Shown: positions 48,468 to 56,721, numbered from the stretch's first letter. The stretch: 64,000 bases of DNA from Streptomyces cylindrosporus (GCF_022698165.1 NZ_JALDAY010000004.1:372001-436000); one strand, 5' to 3'. The notes: a model not told the origin generated them from the sequence alone. Made by a program: numbers and translations.

Positions 48468-49418
48468 TCAGGCCACGACCGTGAACAGCCCCGACTTCTC
48501 GCCGAGCCTGGACAGGGAGATCTTGCCGGGGATGCCGTTGGCGTCCGTGCCGGTGTAGCCGAGGTGGTGCTGCCACTTGGCGTACGCGGCGACCGTGGTG
48601 GTGCCGAAGGAGCCGTCGCCCGCGTAGGTCTTGGCGAGGTAGCCGAGCTTGACCAGGGCCGCCTCGGTGAGGTTGGTGCCCGCCATGTAGCTGACGTGGC
48701 CCTGCTTGGCGCCGGGGTCGTTCTTCGCGGCGGCGACCAGGCGGGACAGGTCCACGCGGGGCTTGGACGCCTTGGTGGGCTTGGTCGGCTTGCTCGGCTT
48801 GGTGGGCGCGGGGCTCGTCTTCGTCGCCGAGGCCGCGAGCTGCTTCTTCACGTCGGCCCGGAAGTCGTCCATGTCGAAGCTGGGGTCCACCTTGCCGGGC
48901 TGGACCTCCTTGTGCCCGGCGACCGACTTCTCGGACCAGCCGTGGGCCCGGCAGATGGCCGCCGCCCAGAGGACGGCCTGGTGGTACTGGGCGTCGGGGT
49001 AGGGGTCCTTGCCGTTGCCCAGGTTCTCGATCTCCAGCCCGTACAGGCAGTCGTTGCCGTCCGCGTTGGCCTGGTTGTCGTGCGGGAGCGGCGCGTGCTC
49101 CTCGCGCAGGGCGTTGAGGACGTCCAGGTCGACCGCGCCCGCGTGGTTGGCGCGGCCGTTGCCGATGGTCCACAGGCCGTCGGTCTTGCCGAGCCATGCG
49201 TGGCAGAGCGGGCCGGGGAGGTCGGATCTGCCCTTGTAGCAGAGCTCCTTGTCGCCGTGGCCCGCCGTGTGGTGGATCAGTACGCCGATCACGGGGCCGA
49301 AGCTCTTGCCGGTCGCCGCGTCGCGGTTGTGGGTGGTCCAGCCGGTGTGCTCGTGGACGGTGAGGCCCTCGGCCTTCAGCGCCGCGAGCATCTGCGCGGC
49401 GGTCAGTGGTGTGGCCAT
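48468..49418 (-). CDS. N-acetylmuramoyl-L-alanine amidase, endolysin-like
   Basis: A 316-residue enzyme. The Amidase_2 domain (residues 1-180) has GVLIHHTAGHGDKEL with the first Zn His, IGNGRANHAG, YGLEIENLG and VAGHKEVQPGKVDPSFD. A Thr/Pro/Lys linker (SPAPTKPSKPTKPTKASKP) leads to a C-terminal domain (LTEAALVKLGYLAKTYAGDGSFGTTTVAAYAKWQHHLGY) that resembles a peptidoglycan-binding module. There is no signal peptide at ATG 49418 (AAAGGA is 9 bases upstream), as in phage endolysins. It cleaves the bond between muramic acid and the stem peptide. No holin or phage genes are near. Confidence 0.9.
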   Translation of the reverse strand: MATPLTAAQMLAALKAEGLTVHEHTGWTTHNRDAATGKSFGPVIGVLIHHTAGHGDKELCYKGRSDLPGPLCHAWLGKTDGLWTIGNGRANHAGAVDLDVLNALREEHAPLPHDNQANADGNDCLYGLEIENLGNGKDPYPDAQYHQAVLWAAAICRAHGWSEKSVAGHKEVQPGKVDPSFDMDDFRADVKKQLAASATKTSPAPTKPSKPTKPTKASKPRVDLSRLVAAAKNDPGAKQGHVSYMAGTNLTEAALVKLGYLAKTYAGDGSFGTTTVAAYAKWQHHLGYTGTDANGIPGKISLSRLGEKSGLFTVVA

Positions 49419-49565
49419 GACTGCGGTCCTTTCGGGCGGATCCGGCAACGTAACCGGGAATCCTGTGAAGGGAGTTGACGCCTGGGGCCGCGTGCGGGGC
49501 GGCAACCGCCTTCGTACCGGTTGAAGGGCGTACAAGTCACGCGACGCGCTGATGTTCCGCCGTAC

Positions 49566-51185
49566 TCAGGAACTCGGCGTCTCCCACGGCCACTTGGCGT
49601 CACGGCGGCCCGACTCCAGGAGAGGGATCAGCCGGAAGGCCGCGTCACTGAGGCCGCCGAACGTGTGCCGGTGCGGGCCGGGCGCGACATGGCCCCTGGA
49701 GTAGCCGGCCAGGTTCCAGGTGTAGACGGGTGTGTCCTGCGGGACGACGGCGAACGGATCGTGTTGGCCCGACCAGTGCGCCTGTTCGTCCGTTACGACG
49801 ACCACGCGGTCGTGGCCGTCGTAGTGCCGGGCGACCGCCCCGGCCGTGTCGGTGCCGCCGAGGTCGTGGAAGCGGGTCAGCACGCGCAGCACGGACTCGT
49901 CCGGAGTCCAGCGCACGGGCAGGCTGTCGGTGCCGAACTCGACCAGGTCGGCCTGCTCGGCGCGCATCGCGAGCGCCGTGCCGAAGATCGCCGCCGAGTC
50001 GGCGCGGTTGAGCTGCGTCCTGGCGGTGGGCAGGTCGAACATCGAGCCCGAGCGGTCGACGAGGACGAGCGTGCGGCCGTCCAGCCGCGGCACGTTGGAG
50101 AGGGAGTGCGCGAGGGCCGCCTCCAGGGGCCGCTCCCAGCGGCCGGAGGGCGCGTTGCGGTGGGCGGCGAGGTAGCGGAAGGGGAACTGGCGGGAGCGGC
50201 GCACCTCGGCCGGGTCCGAGATCCGCCGGGCGACTTCGGCCGCCGCCCGGTCGCCGACGCCCGCGAGATCGAAGTTGCGGAGGTTCCGTACCAGCGCCAT
50301 GGCGCCCATCGCCGGGATCACAGCCTCCCACACCGCCGCGTCCAACGGCCCCTGCAGCCAGCCCGCCAGCGCCTCCCAGGTCACCCCGGCCGCCTCCAGA
50401 CGCTCGGCGCCGCCGGGTGCCGTCACCAGCGCGTACCGCTCCTCGACCGGTACGGCCATGAGCGCGTGGTGCACGGCGAGCAGCGCCTCCCCGGCCGGCG
50501 GGACCGCACGGTCGGGTCGGTGCCGCCGGTCGAGCGCGTACTGGAACAGCGGTCCCTGCCAAGGGCGTTGCGGGTCCGGCGCGGGATGGGTGAGCTCGAT
50601 GACGTCACCGAAGCGGAAGCGGTGCGAGGCGGTGTCGTACTTGAGCAGCGCGCGTCCGGTGTAGAGCCGCCGCACGGCGTCCGCGACCCCGCGCTTGAGG
50701 GGCTGCGGGAGGGCACGGCCGTAACGCCCGGTCCAGTACGCGAGCAACTCGCCGGGTTCGTCCGGGCGTTGGAGCACGGCGTCTACGGCCTGGCGGGCGA
50801 AACCGACGCGCCCGGCCTCGCGGCGGGCCCGCACGAACTCGGCCGCGCCGACGACCGACGCCGACCGCATGTGCGCCTCGGTGCGCAGCCAGCGCAGCAG
50901 CCCCAGGGTCCATTCCGGTTCGCTCACGGCGAGTTCGTGGACCAGCCGCGTGAAGCGCTCGTCACGGGAGAGCGCGCTCTCGTAGAAGCTGCGCTGACCG
51001 ACCATGTTGGCCATGGCCAGGAGAAAGAGCTCGGCCCTGGGTTCGCGGACGTATCCGCGGCCGCCTTCGTGGTTGAGAACGACGTGCTTGTACGAAGTCG
51101 CTCCGCCGACGGCCAGGCCCGGTATCTCGGCCTGGATCTCGGTCCTGGCCTCGGACTTGGTCCGCCCGCGGTTGAAGCGGGTCAT
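49566..51185 (-). CDS. TROVE-domain protein (Ro60/Rsr orthologue)
   Basis: A 539-residue Ro60-like RNA-binding protein. The TROVE HEAT-repeat ring covers residues 25-340 (GRGYVREPRAELFLLAMANMVGQRSFYES, SEPEWTLGLLRWLRTEAHMRSASVVGAAEFV, WEAVIPAMGAMALVRNLRNFDLAGV). A von Willebrand A domain follows with an intact MIDAS: LVLVDRSGSMFD, GGTDTAGAVA, VVVTDEQAHW. Bacterial Rsr binds Y RNA and helps in rRNA decay and stress survival. AGGGGGA precedes ATG 51185. No rtcB ligase gene is next to it. A structured sequence lies just upstream (51211-51285). Confidence 0.93.
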   Translation of the reverse strand: MTRFNRGRTKSEARTEIQAEIPGLAVGGATSYKHVVLNHEGGRGYVREPRAELFLLAMANMVGQRSFYESALSRDERFTRLVHELAVSEPEWTLGLLRWLRTEAHMRSASVVGAAEFVRARREAGRVGFARQAVDAVLQRPDEPGELLAYWTGRYGRALPQPLKRGVADAVRRLYTGRALLKYDTASHRFRFGDVIELTHPAPDPQRPWQGPLFQYALDRRHRPDRAVPPAGEALLAVHHALMAVPVEERYALVTAPGGAERLEAAGVTWEALAGWLQGPLDAAVWEAVIPAMGAMALVRNLRNFDLAGVGDRAAAEVARRISDPAEVRRSRQFPFRYLAAHRNAPSGRWERPLEAALAHSLSNVPRLDGRTLVLVDRSGSMFDLPTARTQLNRADSAAIFGTALAMRAEQADLVEFGTDSLPVRWTPDESVLRVLTRFHDLGGTDTAGAVARHYDGHDRVVVVTDEQAHWSGQHDPFAVVPQDTPVYTWNLAGYSRGHVAPGPHRHTFGGLSDAAFRLIPLLESGRRDAKWPWETPSS

Positions 51186-51210
51186 GCAGTAGGTCCCCCT
51201 GAAGCAGGCG

Positions 51211-51285
51211 CGCCTTCCGAGATCAAGAGTGGGCACCGGTGTTGTCTCGACAGGAAGTAACCGGGGCGCGGCGCATCGGAAGGCG
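51211..51285 (-). other. Putative structured RNA upstream of the Ro60 gene
   Basis: On the minus strand CGCCTTCCGA (51285-51276) can pair perfectly with TCGGAAGGCG (51220-51211), closing a 75-nt element that begins 26 bp before the Ro60 start codon. Inside, CCGGT pairs with ACCGG (51264-51260 with 51240-51236), and TGTC with GACA caps the structure. It could be a Y-RNA-like partner of the Ro60 protein or a 5'-leader structure that the protein binds. I found no tRNA-like T-arm, so it is not a standard YrlA. Confidence 0.4.
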
Positions 51286-51349
51286 TCGGGGAAGGACGCT
51301 ACTCGGGGGGCCACAGGGACGCATCCGAATTGATCCGCTGGTTGATCCG

Positions 51350-52906
51350 CTAGCTCTTCTGCAGGGTTCGGGTCACGCCCGCGATGACCGCAGTGGTGAG
51401 TATCCAGCCGAACGCGATGAGGACGTACGACAGCGTCTGGAGGGAGGCGTCGGTCCAGTACCAGTTGGTGCGCTGGCCCAGGCCGCCGATGGGGATCAGC
51501 AGGTCGAGGGTGTAGACGAGCGGCTGGAAGGGAGCCCCCTCGCCCTTCTCCGCGCGCGTCGGGGAGTTGGCGCCGAAGACCGCCGTGCCCAGCAGGGTCA
51601 GCACGAGCAGCCAGACGCCGGCCAGCCAGGGGCGGTAGCCGTAGCCGACCGTGGTGTCCAGCAGGTGGCCCCAGACGCGGGCCGGGAGGGAGAGGGAGCT
51701 GCGGCGGTGGCGCTGTTTGGTGAGGAGTACGCGGCGGGCTTCGTCGTCGTGGCCCGCCTTGCGGTACCAGCTCGCCAACTGCTCGTACGGCTGCGGGCTG
51801 TAGCCGGGGCTGCGGCGGATCCACGCCAGCCGGTGGGCCGTCGAGTCCGGCCGCGCCACCGCCTCCCGGCGCTCCCCGGCCTCCGTCACCTTGATGGAGC
51901 CGTAGACGAAGCCGTCCAGCTCCACCACTTCCGGCCAGCTCTGCTCGCTGTCGTGCAGCTGCGACACCTGCGCGCCGCGCAGATCCACCGTGCCGGAGGG
52001 CGGGCGGGCGAGGGTGAGGTCGAAGTCGACGGCCTGCATGAGCGTGCAGAGCAGGGCGGGGCCGGTGCCGTCGGGCGGCCCGTTCAGTACGGCTCCCTCG
52101 AAGGTGACGTTGTCCGAGACGCGGGTGCCGCGCAGGCGTACGGTGCCGTTCGCGGTGAAGCCCCGGGAGAGGTCGAGCGTCGAAGCCACGGCGCTGTCGA
52201 GGGCGAGGGCGACACCGCGCGGGCCGGGACGCTCCAGCCGCGCCTCCCGCATGAACAGCCCGCCCGACAACTGGGCGCCGAGCAGCCGGACTTCACCGTG
52301 CACGACCATCCGGCTGCAGAAGACCCCGCCGTCCGCGACCAGCCCACCGCCCGACAGGGCCCACCCCTCGGGCGCGCTGAGCACGGCGCGGTTGAGGATC
52401 ACCCCGCCGGTCACGTGCGCGTGGGTGAGGGACAGGGCGCTGATCTCGCGGTGGAAGGCGGAGACGGGCATGGTCTCCACGGTCGAGCCGAGCAGGTCCA
52501 GGCGCCCCTCGATCCGGGTCGACCCGGCTTCCAGGCCGGGGATGCGGCTGCCGGTGATGGCGACGGTACGGGTCTCGGCTCCGAAGAGGTTGACGCCCTC
52601 GTCGAACCAGCAGTCCTCGAACCACACCGGGTGCCCGATCTGCGCGCCGCCGAGATTGAGCGTGCCGGATATCCGGGCGCCGACGAGCCCGATGGAGGCG
52701 ACGGCACCGGCGCCCTCCACACCCCGCGCGCCGAGCAGCAGGGCGGCGATCACCTCGGCCCGCACGGTCCGCCCGGGCCCCCAGTCCCCACCCCCGGCGA
52801 CCCGGTCGCCCGCTTCGCTCCCCACCCGCAGATCCACGCGCCGCCCTTCGGGGAACGCGTTCCACAACTCCCGCTCGAGTGAGGTCAGTTCGTCGTACGA
52901 CAGCAC
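51350..52906 (-). CDS. Membrane protein with beta-helix-like repeats
   Basis: A 518-residue protein often labelled membrane-associated oxidoreductase, a name the sequence does not justify. Residues 50-330 carry short repeats with an A-I-G/L-D-L-G-like spacing (ISGTLNLGGAQIGHPVWFEDCWF, IEGRLDLLGSTVE, ASTLDLSRGFTANGTVRLRGTRVSDNVTFEGAVL), as in pentapeptide or bactofilin-type beta helices. A helical linker (SPQPYEQLASWYRKAGHDDEARRVLLTKQR) and two to four membrane helices follow (WLAGVWLLVLTLLGTAVF, LSYVLIAFGWILTTAVIAGV). It is upstream of the Ro60 gene on the same strand, 164 bp away. Confidence 0.85.
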   Translation of the reverse strand: MLSYDELTSLERELWNAFPEGRRVDLRVGSEAGDRVAGGGDWGPGRTVRAEVIAALLLGARGVEGAGAVASIGLVGARISGTLNLGGAQIGHPVWFEDCWFDEGVNLFGAETRTVAITGSRIPGLEAGSTRIEGRLDLLGSTVETMPVSAFHREISALSLTHAHVTGGVILNRAVLSAPEGWALSGGGLVADGGVFCSRMVVHGEVRLLGAQLSGGLFMREARLERPGPRGVALALDSAVASTLDLSRGFTANGTVRLRGTRVSDNVTFEGAVLNGPPDGTGPALLCTLMQAVDFDLTLARPPSGTVDLRGAQVSQLHDSEQSWPEVVELDGFVYGSIKVTEAGERREAVARPDSTAHRLAWIRRSPGYSPQPYEQLASWYRKAGHDDEARRVLLTKQRHRRSSLSLPARVWGHLLDTTVGYGYRPWLAGVWLLVLTLLGTAVFGANSPTRAEKGEGAPFQPLVYTLDLLIPIGGLGQRTNWYWTDASLQTLSYVLIAFGWILTTAVIAGVTRTLQKS

Positions 52907-53011
52907 GACGGCAGCCTACTGACAGCGGCCGGCGGAGCTGGTGGTGACGGCCGGTTGGGGGACCGGCCGTCGTGGAGCGTGGCGGATGCGGGGGTACGGC
53001 GTTACGGGACT

Positions 53012-53077
53012 GGAGCGCTACGGCACTACGGCGCTAGGGCGCTGTGGCGCTAGGGCGCTACGGCACTAGGGCGCTAC
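53012..53077. repeat. 16-bp tandem repeats over the end of the esterase gene
   Basis: GGCGCTAGGGCGCTAC-type units at 53030-53045, 53046-53061 and 53062-53077 follow each other directly, with a degenerate copy before them from about 53012. Half-units GGCGCTA/GGCACTA alternate with GGGCGCTAC. The array contains the stop codon of the axeA-like gene (53066-53068). Confidence 0.85.
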
Positions 53078-53752
53078 GGCGCGTCCCGTCGTCGGTGAGA
53101 TCTGGCCGGCGCACAGGCCGCGGGCGGCGAGGCCCTGGGCGATGCGCGGGATCGCCGCGAGGGTGTTGGCCGCCCAGTCGTGCATGAGGATGACCTGGCC
53201 GTTCGTGAGCCGTCCGGCGGCGGCCACGATCGCGTCCGTACTGGCGCCGTTCCAGTCCTGCGAGTCGACGTCCCAGATGATCTGGGTCAGACCGTACTTG
53301 GCGGCCACCGCCTTCACGGTCGCGTTGGTCTCGCCGTACGGCGGCCGGAACAGCCTGGGCGTACCGCCGCCCGCGGCCGCGACGGCCGACTGGGTCCGGG
53401 AGAGCTCCGAGTCGATCTGCGCCTGGCTGAGCTGGGTCAGGTGCGGGTGGGTGTAGCTGTGGTTGCCGACCCACATACCGGCGGTGACCTGGGCCTTGAC
53501 CTGCGCCGGGTAGGCGGCGGCGTACTGGCCCTCGTTGAACATGGTGGCCCGCAGCCCGTTCTGCTTCAGGGCGTTGAGGAGGGCCGGGGTGTTGCCGGAG
53601 GGCCCGTCGTCGAAGGTGAGTCCGACGTAGCCGTTACAGGCGGCGGCGTGGGCCGGGGTGGAGTGGAGGGCGAGGGTGCCGGTGACGGCGAGTGCCAGGC
53701 CGGCGAGGGCGGCGGGCAGCGGTCGTAACGAATGGCGGCGGGCGCTGTTCAT
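53066..53752 (-). CDS. axeA: Secreted acetylxylan esterase (CE4, NodB-type deacetylase)
   Basis: A 228-residue secreted enzyme. Signal peptide with [20 protein letters not shown] and cleavage near AHA-AA. The CE4 metal triad is clear: [10 protein letters not shown] (Asp), [10 protein letters not shown] (two His), then FRPPYGETN and [11 protein letters not shown], and [10 protein letters not shown] with the last His. It closely resembles the catalytic domain of S. lividans AxeA, which removes acetyl groups from xylan, but has no C-terminal xylan-binding module. Its ATG overlaps the TGA of the xylanase gene (ATGA), so the two are coupled. Confidence 0.93.
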   Translation of the reverse strand: MNSARRHSLRPLPAALAGLALAVTGTLALHSTPAHAAACNGYVGLTFDDGPSGNTPALLNALKQNGLRATMFNEGQYAAAYPAQVKAQVTAGMWVGNHSYTHPHLTQLSQAQIDSELSRTQSAVAAAGGGTPRLFRPPYGETNATVKAVAAKYGLTQIIWDVDSQDWNGASTDAIVAAAGRLTNGQVILMHDWAANTLAAIPRIAQGLAARGLCAGQISPTTGRAVAP

Positions 53753-54435
53753 GCCGACACCGTGATGTTGGAGCTGCCGCTGCTCTGGTAACCCTCGGTC
53801 GCGAGGATCATGTAGTACTTGAAGCTGCCGAGGGGCATCCCGGCGCGGGCCCAGGCGTCGAAGTGGTTGCCGGTGGTGATGGTGCCGCCGGTGCGCTTCG
53901 ACTGGCGCACGCTCCAGTACTGGTTGAAGGTCTTGGTGCCCTCGACGGACGGCGCGTTGTAACGCGTCGTCAGGTAGATGTCGTAGGTGCCGCCGTCGCT
54001 GGTGACGGTGCCCTTGTACGTACCCGTGGGGCGGTAGGTGCCCCAGTTGTCGACTATGTAGTACTCGACGAGCGGGCTGGACGTCCAGCCGTACAGGGAC
54101 AGATAGCCGTTGCCGGAGGGGCTGAAGCTGCCCGAGTAGGTGACGTTCCGGCGCGCTCCGGTGCTCCAGCCCTTTCCGCAGACGAAGTTGCCGGTGTTCT
54201 TCCAGCTGGTGCTGTAGTTGCCGCCGGAGCCCAGGGTCATGGAGACCGTGCCCTGCGCGTCCGTCCAGAACGAGTAGTAGAAGCCGTTGTTCGTGCCGGT
54301 CTGGTTCGTGGTGACGACGGTGGCGGCGCGCGCGGTGCCGGGCAGGGCCAGCGCGGCACCGGTACCGAGCAGCAGCGCGCAGGCGCCCCTGCGGGTCAGG
54401 TCCGGGATCGTGCGAGGGTCCGTGTGAGGGGTCAT
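53749..54435 (-). CDS. GH11 endo-1,4-beta-xylanase, Tat-exported
   Basis: A 228-residue xylanase. The N-terminus carries a twin-arginine signal ([23 protein letters not shown], cleavage near ARA-A). The GH11 jelly roll is complete: [28 protein letters not shown], the nucleophile Glu in [16 protein letters not shown] and the acid/base Glu in [18 protein letters not shown]. It is a single-domain form like S. lividans XlnC (also Tat-dependent), yet it sits in operon with an axeA-type gene as xlnB does. GAGGAGG lies 9 bases before ATG 54435. Probably induced by xylan breakdown products through boxes upstream. Confidence 0.95.
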   Translation of the reverse strand: MTPHTDPRTIPDLTRRGACALLLGTGAALALPGTARAATVVTTNQTGTNNGFYYSFWTDAQGTVSMTLGSGGNYSTSWKNTGNFVCGKGWSTGARRNVTYSGSFSPSGNGYLSLYGWTSSPLVEYYIVDNWGTYRPTGTYKGTVTSDGGTYDIYLTTRYNAPSVEGTKTFNQYWSVRQSKRTGGTITTGNHFDAWARAGMPLGSFKYYMILATEGYQSSGSSNITVSA

Positions 54436-54523
54436 GTGCGGGTGCCTCCTCATGGTCCGAGGTCGGGTTTTGGTCCGACAGTGTTGGCCTGTCCCGGTCA
54501 AGCGTCAATAGTTTCGGCAGTTG

Positions 54524-54537
54524 TTACGAAACATTCG
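54524..54537 (+). promoter_or_regulatory. Operator-like box TTACGAAACATTCG, copy near the xylanase
   Basis: Fourteen bases containing CGAA-N3-TTCG, about 90 bp upstream of the xylanase start. The same 14-mer occurs in inverse orientation at 54618-54631. CGAA/TTCG half-sites occur in known or proposed regulators of streptomycete xylanase genes, so a LacI-type repressor site is likely. Confidence 0.55.
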
Positions 54538-54617
54538 GAGGCTTTCGGGGCCAGCTGGGCGACTTCTGGCCATTTCTCGGGACCCTTCCATGCGATTGAT
54601 TCGGCACCTCAGGATTT

Positions 54618-54631
54618 CGAATGTTTCGTAA
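54618..54631 (-). promoter_or_regulatory. Operator-like box TTACGAAACATTCG, distal copy
   Basis: Exact reverse complement of 54524-54537, with flanking GGAT/ATCC extending the symmetry. Distance between the copies is 80 bp. The 320-bp gap between the xylanase and the next gene on the plus strand holds these two boxes and no gene. Confidence 0.55.
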
Positions 54632-54753
54632 TCCTTCCGGTGAAGGCTCGTGACCAGCCAGATGTCACAACTCCCGCAGAAATCAGCACTGTTGTGGTGC
54701 GTGCGATGCGCGGGCGGTACCCGAGTACGCCATCCGGAAGGGGAACGAGCGGC

Positions 54754-54939
54754 ATGGATCCTGTGATCGTGGGAGCGGTGGTGACTGTGACCGTGAGCGT
54801 CGTCAACGGCATAGTGAAGATCGCCCAACGGCGTGTGAGCGCCGATGTGGAGATAGCCCGTATCACCGCTCGGCACATCCGACCAGCCGCGACCCGCCGG
54901 AGCGGGGGTGGCCGCGGTGGAGAAGGCGCTCAGCACTGA
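54754..54939 (+). CDS. Small membrane-anchored protein before the sigma factor
   Basis: A 61-residue protein with a hydrophobic N-terminal segment (DPVIVGAVVTVTVSVVNGIVKIA) and a basic tail (QRRVSADVEIARITARHIRPAATRRSGGGRGG). GGAAGGGGAA is about 8 bases before the ATG. It overlaps the start of the ECF sigma gene by 32 bp in another frame. Family unknown. The layout suggests that it belongs to the sigma factor operon, perhaps as a membrane-linked modulator. Confidence 0.65.
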   Translation: MDPVIVGAVVTVTVSVVNGIVKIAQRRVSADVEIARITARHIRPAATRRSGGGRGGEGAQH

Positions 54940-55528
54940 CCTCGGCACCGACCTCGGCACTGATGTCGTCACCGACGTAGGCCTCGCCGATCGCGTCGAG
55001 ACCGGTACGGCACCGCTGCCCGGTATCGAACTCGCCGAGGCGCTCCACCACGAGCAGTACCCCGCGCTGGTCAGGTTCCTGCTGCTGCACGGGGCGTCCT
55101 GGGCGGAGGCGCAGGACGCCGCGCAGGACGCCTTCACGCAGATGTGCGCTCCCGGGCTGTCGTTGACCCATCCGCGGGCCTGGTTGCGCAGGGTCGCCTG
55201 GCGGTCATGGGTGAGCCAGCAGGTGAAACCCGAGGAGGCCTGCGCCGAGATGCCCGAACCCGAGCCCGGCCTGCGCTGGCAGACCCCGGCCCACGCGGCC
55301 GAACTCGGCGAGGAGGAACGCCGGGTGATCGCCCTGCTGCTCCGGCTGCCCGCCAAGCAGCGTGCCGCGATGGCCTGGCACCTCGACGGCTTCACCACCG
55401 AGGAGAGCGCCCGCGCCATGGGCACCACACAGGCCGCCGTACGCCAGAACCTGACCCGGGCCCGAGCGGCCCTGCGGGCGGGCATGGGACTGGAGGGCCG
55501 CTTCGACCACGAGAGGAGGACGACGTGA
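54908..55528 (+). CDS. ECF-type RNA polymerase sigma factor
   Basis: A 206-residue sigma-70 family protein. Region 2: EALHHEQYPALVRFLLLHGASWAEAQDAAQDAFTQMCA, with PRAWLRRVAWRSWV. Region 4: LGEEERRVIALLLRLPAKQRAAMAWHLDGFTTEESARAMGTTQAAVRQNLTRARAALRAGMG. Start GTG 54908 (or GTG 54917). Its TGA overlaps the GTG of the next gene (GTGA). No classical anti-sigma with a zinc motif is present; the proteins on either side may fill that role. Confidence 0.9.
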   Translation: MAAVEKALSTDLGTDLGTDVVTDVGLADRVETGTAPLPGIELAEALHHEQYPALVRFLLLHGASWAEAQDAAQDAFTQMCAPGLSLTHPRAWLRRVAWRSWVSQQVKPEEACAEMPEPEPGLRWQTPAHAAELGEEERRVIALLLRLPAKQRAAMAWHLDGFTTEESARAMGTTQAAVRQNLTRARAALRAGMGLEGRFDHERRTT

Positions 55529-56556
55529 CGGACCGCGACCCGCGTTCCCCCGAGGCGGGTGCCGGCAGGGACGACGGCCTGTTCGACGGCCTGGACGGCG
55601 GCCTGTTCGACGGCCTGGACGCGCTGCTGGCGAGGGCGCACGAGCGGCTGGGCACCGCCGTCACCGACCGGATCACGGCGCAGGGCGGGCCCCCCGAACT
55701 GCGCTCCCCGGACCTGGCACTGGACCGTCTGCTGGCCGCCGCCCACCGGTCCGTCGGAACCGCCGTGACCCGGCGCCGCTCCCGCGAGACCCGGGCCGCC
55801 CTGGACCGGCGCGACCTGGCGCTCGAAGCCCGCCTGGCCCAGCGGGGCCCGCTCTCCGGGCGACCCTCGCCGGTGCGGGTGAAATACCGTCAGCAGGCGC
55901 TGCGCCTCGCCCACCGCTACTGGCCCACCGATCTGGCCCAGGGCATGCGGGCCGCCGTCCACACCGTGCAGAGCCTGAGCGAACTCCTGGAGGACAGCAC
56001 GCAGTCCGCCGCCCGCGTGGAGTCGGTGGTGGACCAACTGCGGGAGCAGCTACGCCAGTTGTCCCGGCTGCCCAAGCCGCACCGCTCCCCGGTGACGCTC
56101 ACCGGGCTCGACTACCTCGTGGCCGTGGAGTCCACCCTCGCCGGGCCCGCCGACCGGCTTCTGCAGGACCTGCACCGCGTCCAGCAGCTGCTCGACGAGG
56201 TGCTGGGCCCGGCGATAGCCACCCTCGGCACGTCACCGCCCGGCTATCTGTACGGCGTCGACGCCGTGGCGCAGGACCTGATCGACGACCTGACCCAGGG
56301 GTGCGATCAGGCCGACGCCCTGGCCAGGGCGGTCGCCGAGGTGGAACGGGCCAGCACGGACTTCGTCGGGGCCGACCTCAGCAGCGCCAGACTGGACGGT
56401 GTGCTGCTCGAAGGCATCCTGTGGGACGCGACGACCGCGTGGCCGGGGGAGTGGGAGACCCTGGTCCGCCGCGCCTCGCTGCCGTCCGGCGAGGACGTGG
56501 GCATCCTCGTCGTCGCCGCCGAGCCGTGCGACCACGCGATCCACGCCGAGGCGTGA
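55525..56556 (+). CDS. Unknown protein translationally coupled to the ECF sigma factor
   Basis: A 343-residue cytoplasmic protein. The N-terminus repeats LFDGLD(G/A), the middle is helical (LALDRLLAAAHRSVGTAV, VHTVQSLSELLEDSTQSAARVESVVDQLREQLRQLSRL) and the end has a short pentapeptide-like run (GADLSSARLDGVLLEGILWD) followed by EWETLVRRAS. No membrane segment. GAGAGGAGGA precedes the GTG, which overlaps the sigma stop. Possibly the partner or regulator of the sigma factor. I do not recognise a family. Confidence 0.78.
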   Translation: MTDRDPRSPEAGAGRDDGLFDGLDGGLFDGLDALLARAHERLGTAVTDRITAQGGPPELRSPDLALDRLLAAAHRSVGTAVTRRRSRETRAALDRRDLALEARLAQRGPLSGRPSPVRVKYRQQALRLAHRYWPTDLAQGMRAAVHTVQSLSELLEDSTQSAARVESVVDQLREQLRQLSRLPKPHRSPVTLTGLDYLVAVESTLAGPADRLLQDLHRVQQLLDEVLGPAIATLGTSPPGYLYGVDAVAQDLIDDLTQGCDQADALARAVAEVERASTDFVGADLSSARLDGVLLEGILWDATTAWPGEWETLVRRASLPSGEDVGILVVAAEPCDHAIHAEA

Positions 56557-56721
56557 CCGACGGTGAGGCGGTTGACGTGCTCGGCGAGGAGGAAAGCGGT
56601 GGCCTCCAGACGGCCTCGGAGCGGACGCTCTTGGGCATCACGGGAGCACTCCTCGAGCCGAGGGGCGGCCGGAAAAGGCTCAGCGCGTCCAACCCGGCAG
56701 GGTGGGCGCGCTGGTCACAGA

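Noticed and set aside
48468..49418. Prophage or tailocin marked by the endolysin-like amidase
   Set aside because: The flanking genes are a SARP regulator and a Ro60 protein; no capsid, tail, holin or terminase genes.
51211..51285. Standard YrlA-type Y RNA
   Set aside because: No T-loop consensus or tRNA-like module could be found; only the end-closing helix and an inner hairpin support an RNA, so it is kept as an uncertain element.
53012..53077. Short regular repeats as a CRISPR array
   Set aside because: Units are 16 bp, directly adjacent and without spacers. The same holds for the 15-bp array at 12416 and the 14-bp array at 58283. No cas genes are present.
53692..54939. 415-codon plus-strand open frame across the xylanase gene
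   Set aside because: Its first three quarters are antisense to the xylanase and its promoter; only the last 61 codons from ATG 54754 have a ribosome site and are kept.
54908..55000. LGTDLGTD repeats at the sigma factor N-terminus as a functional domain
   Set aside because: Short low-complexity run at a variable N-terminus; sigma region 2 begins after it.
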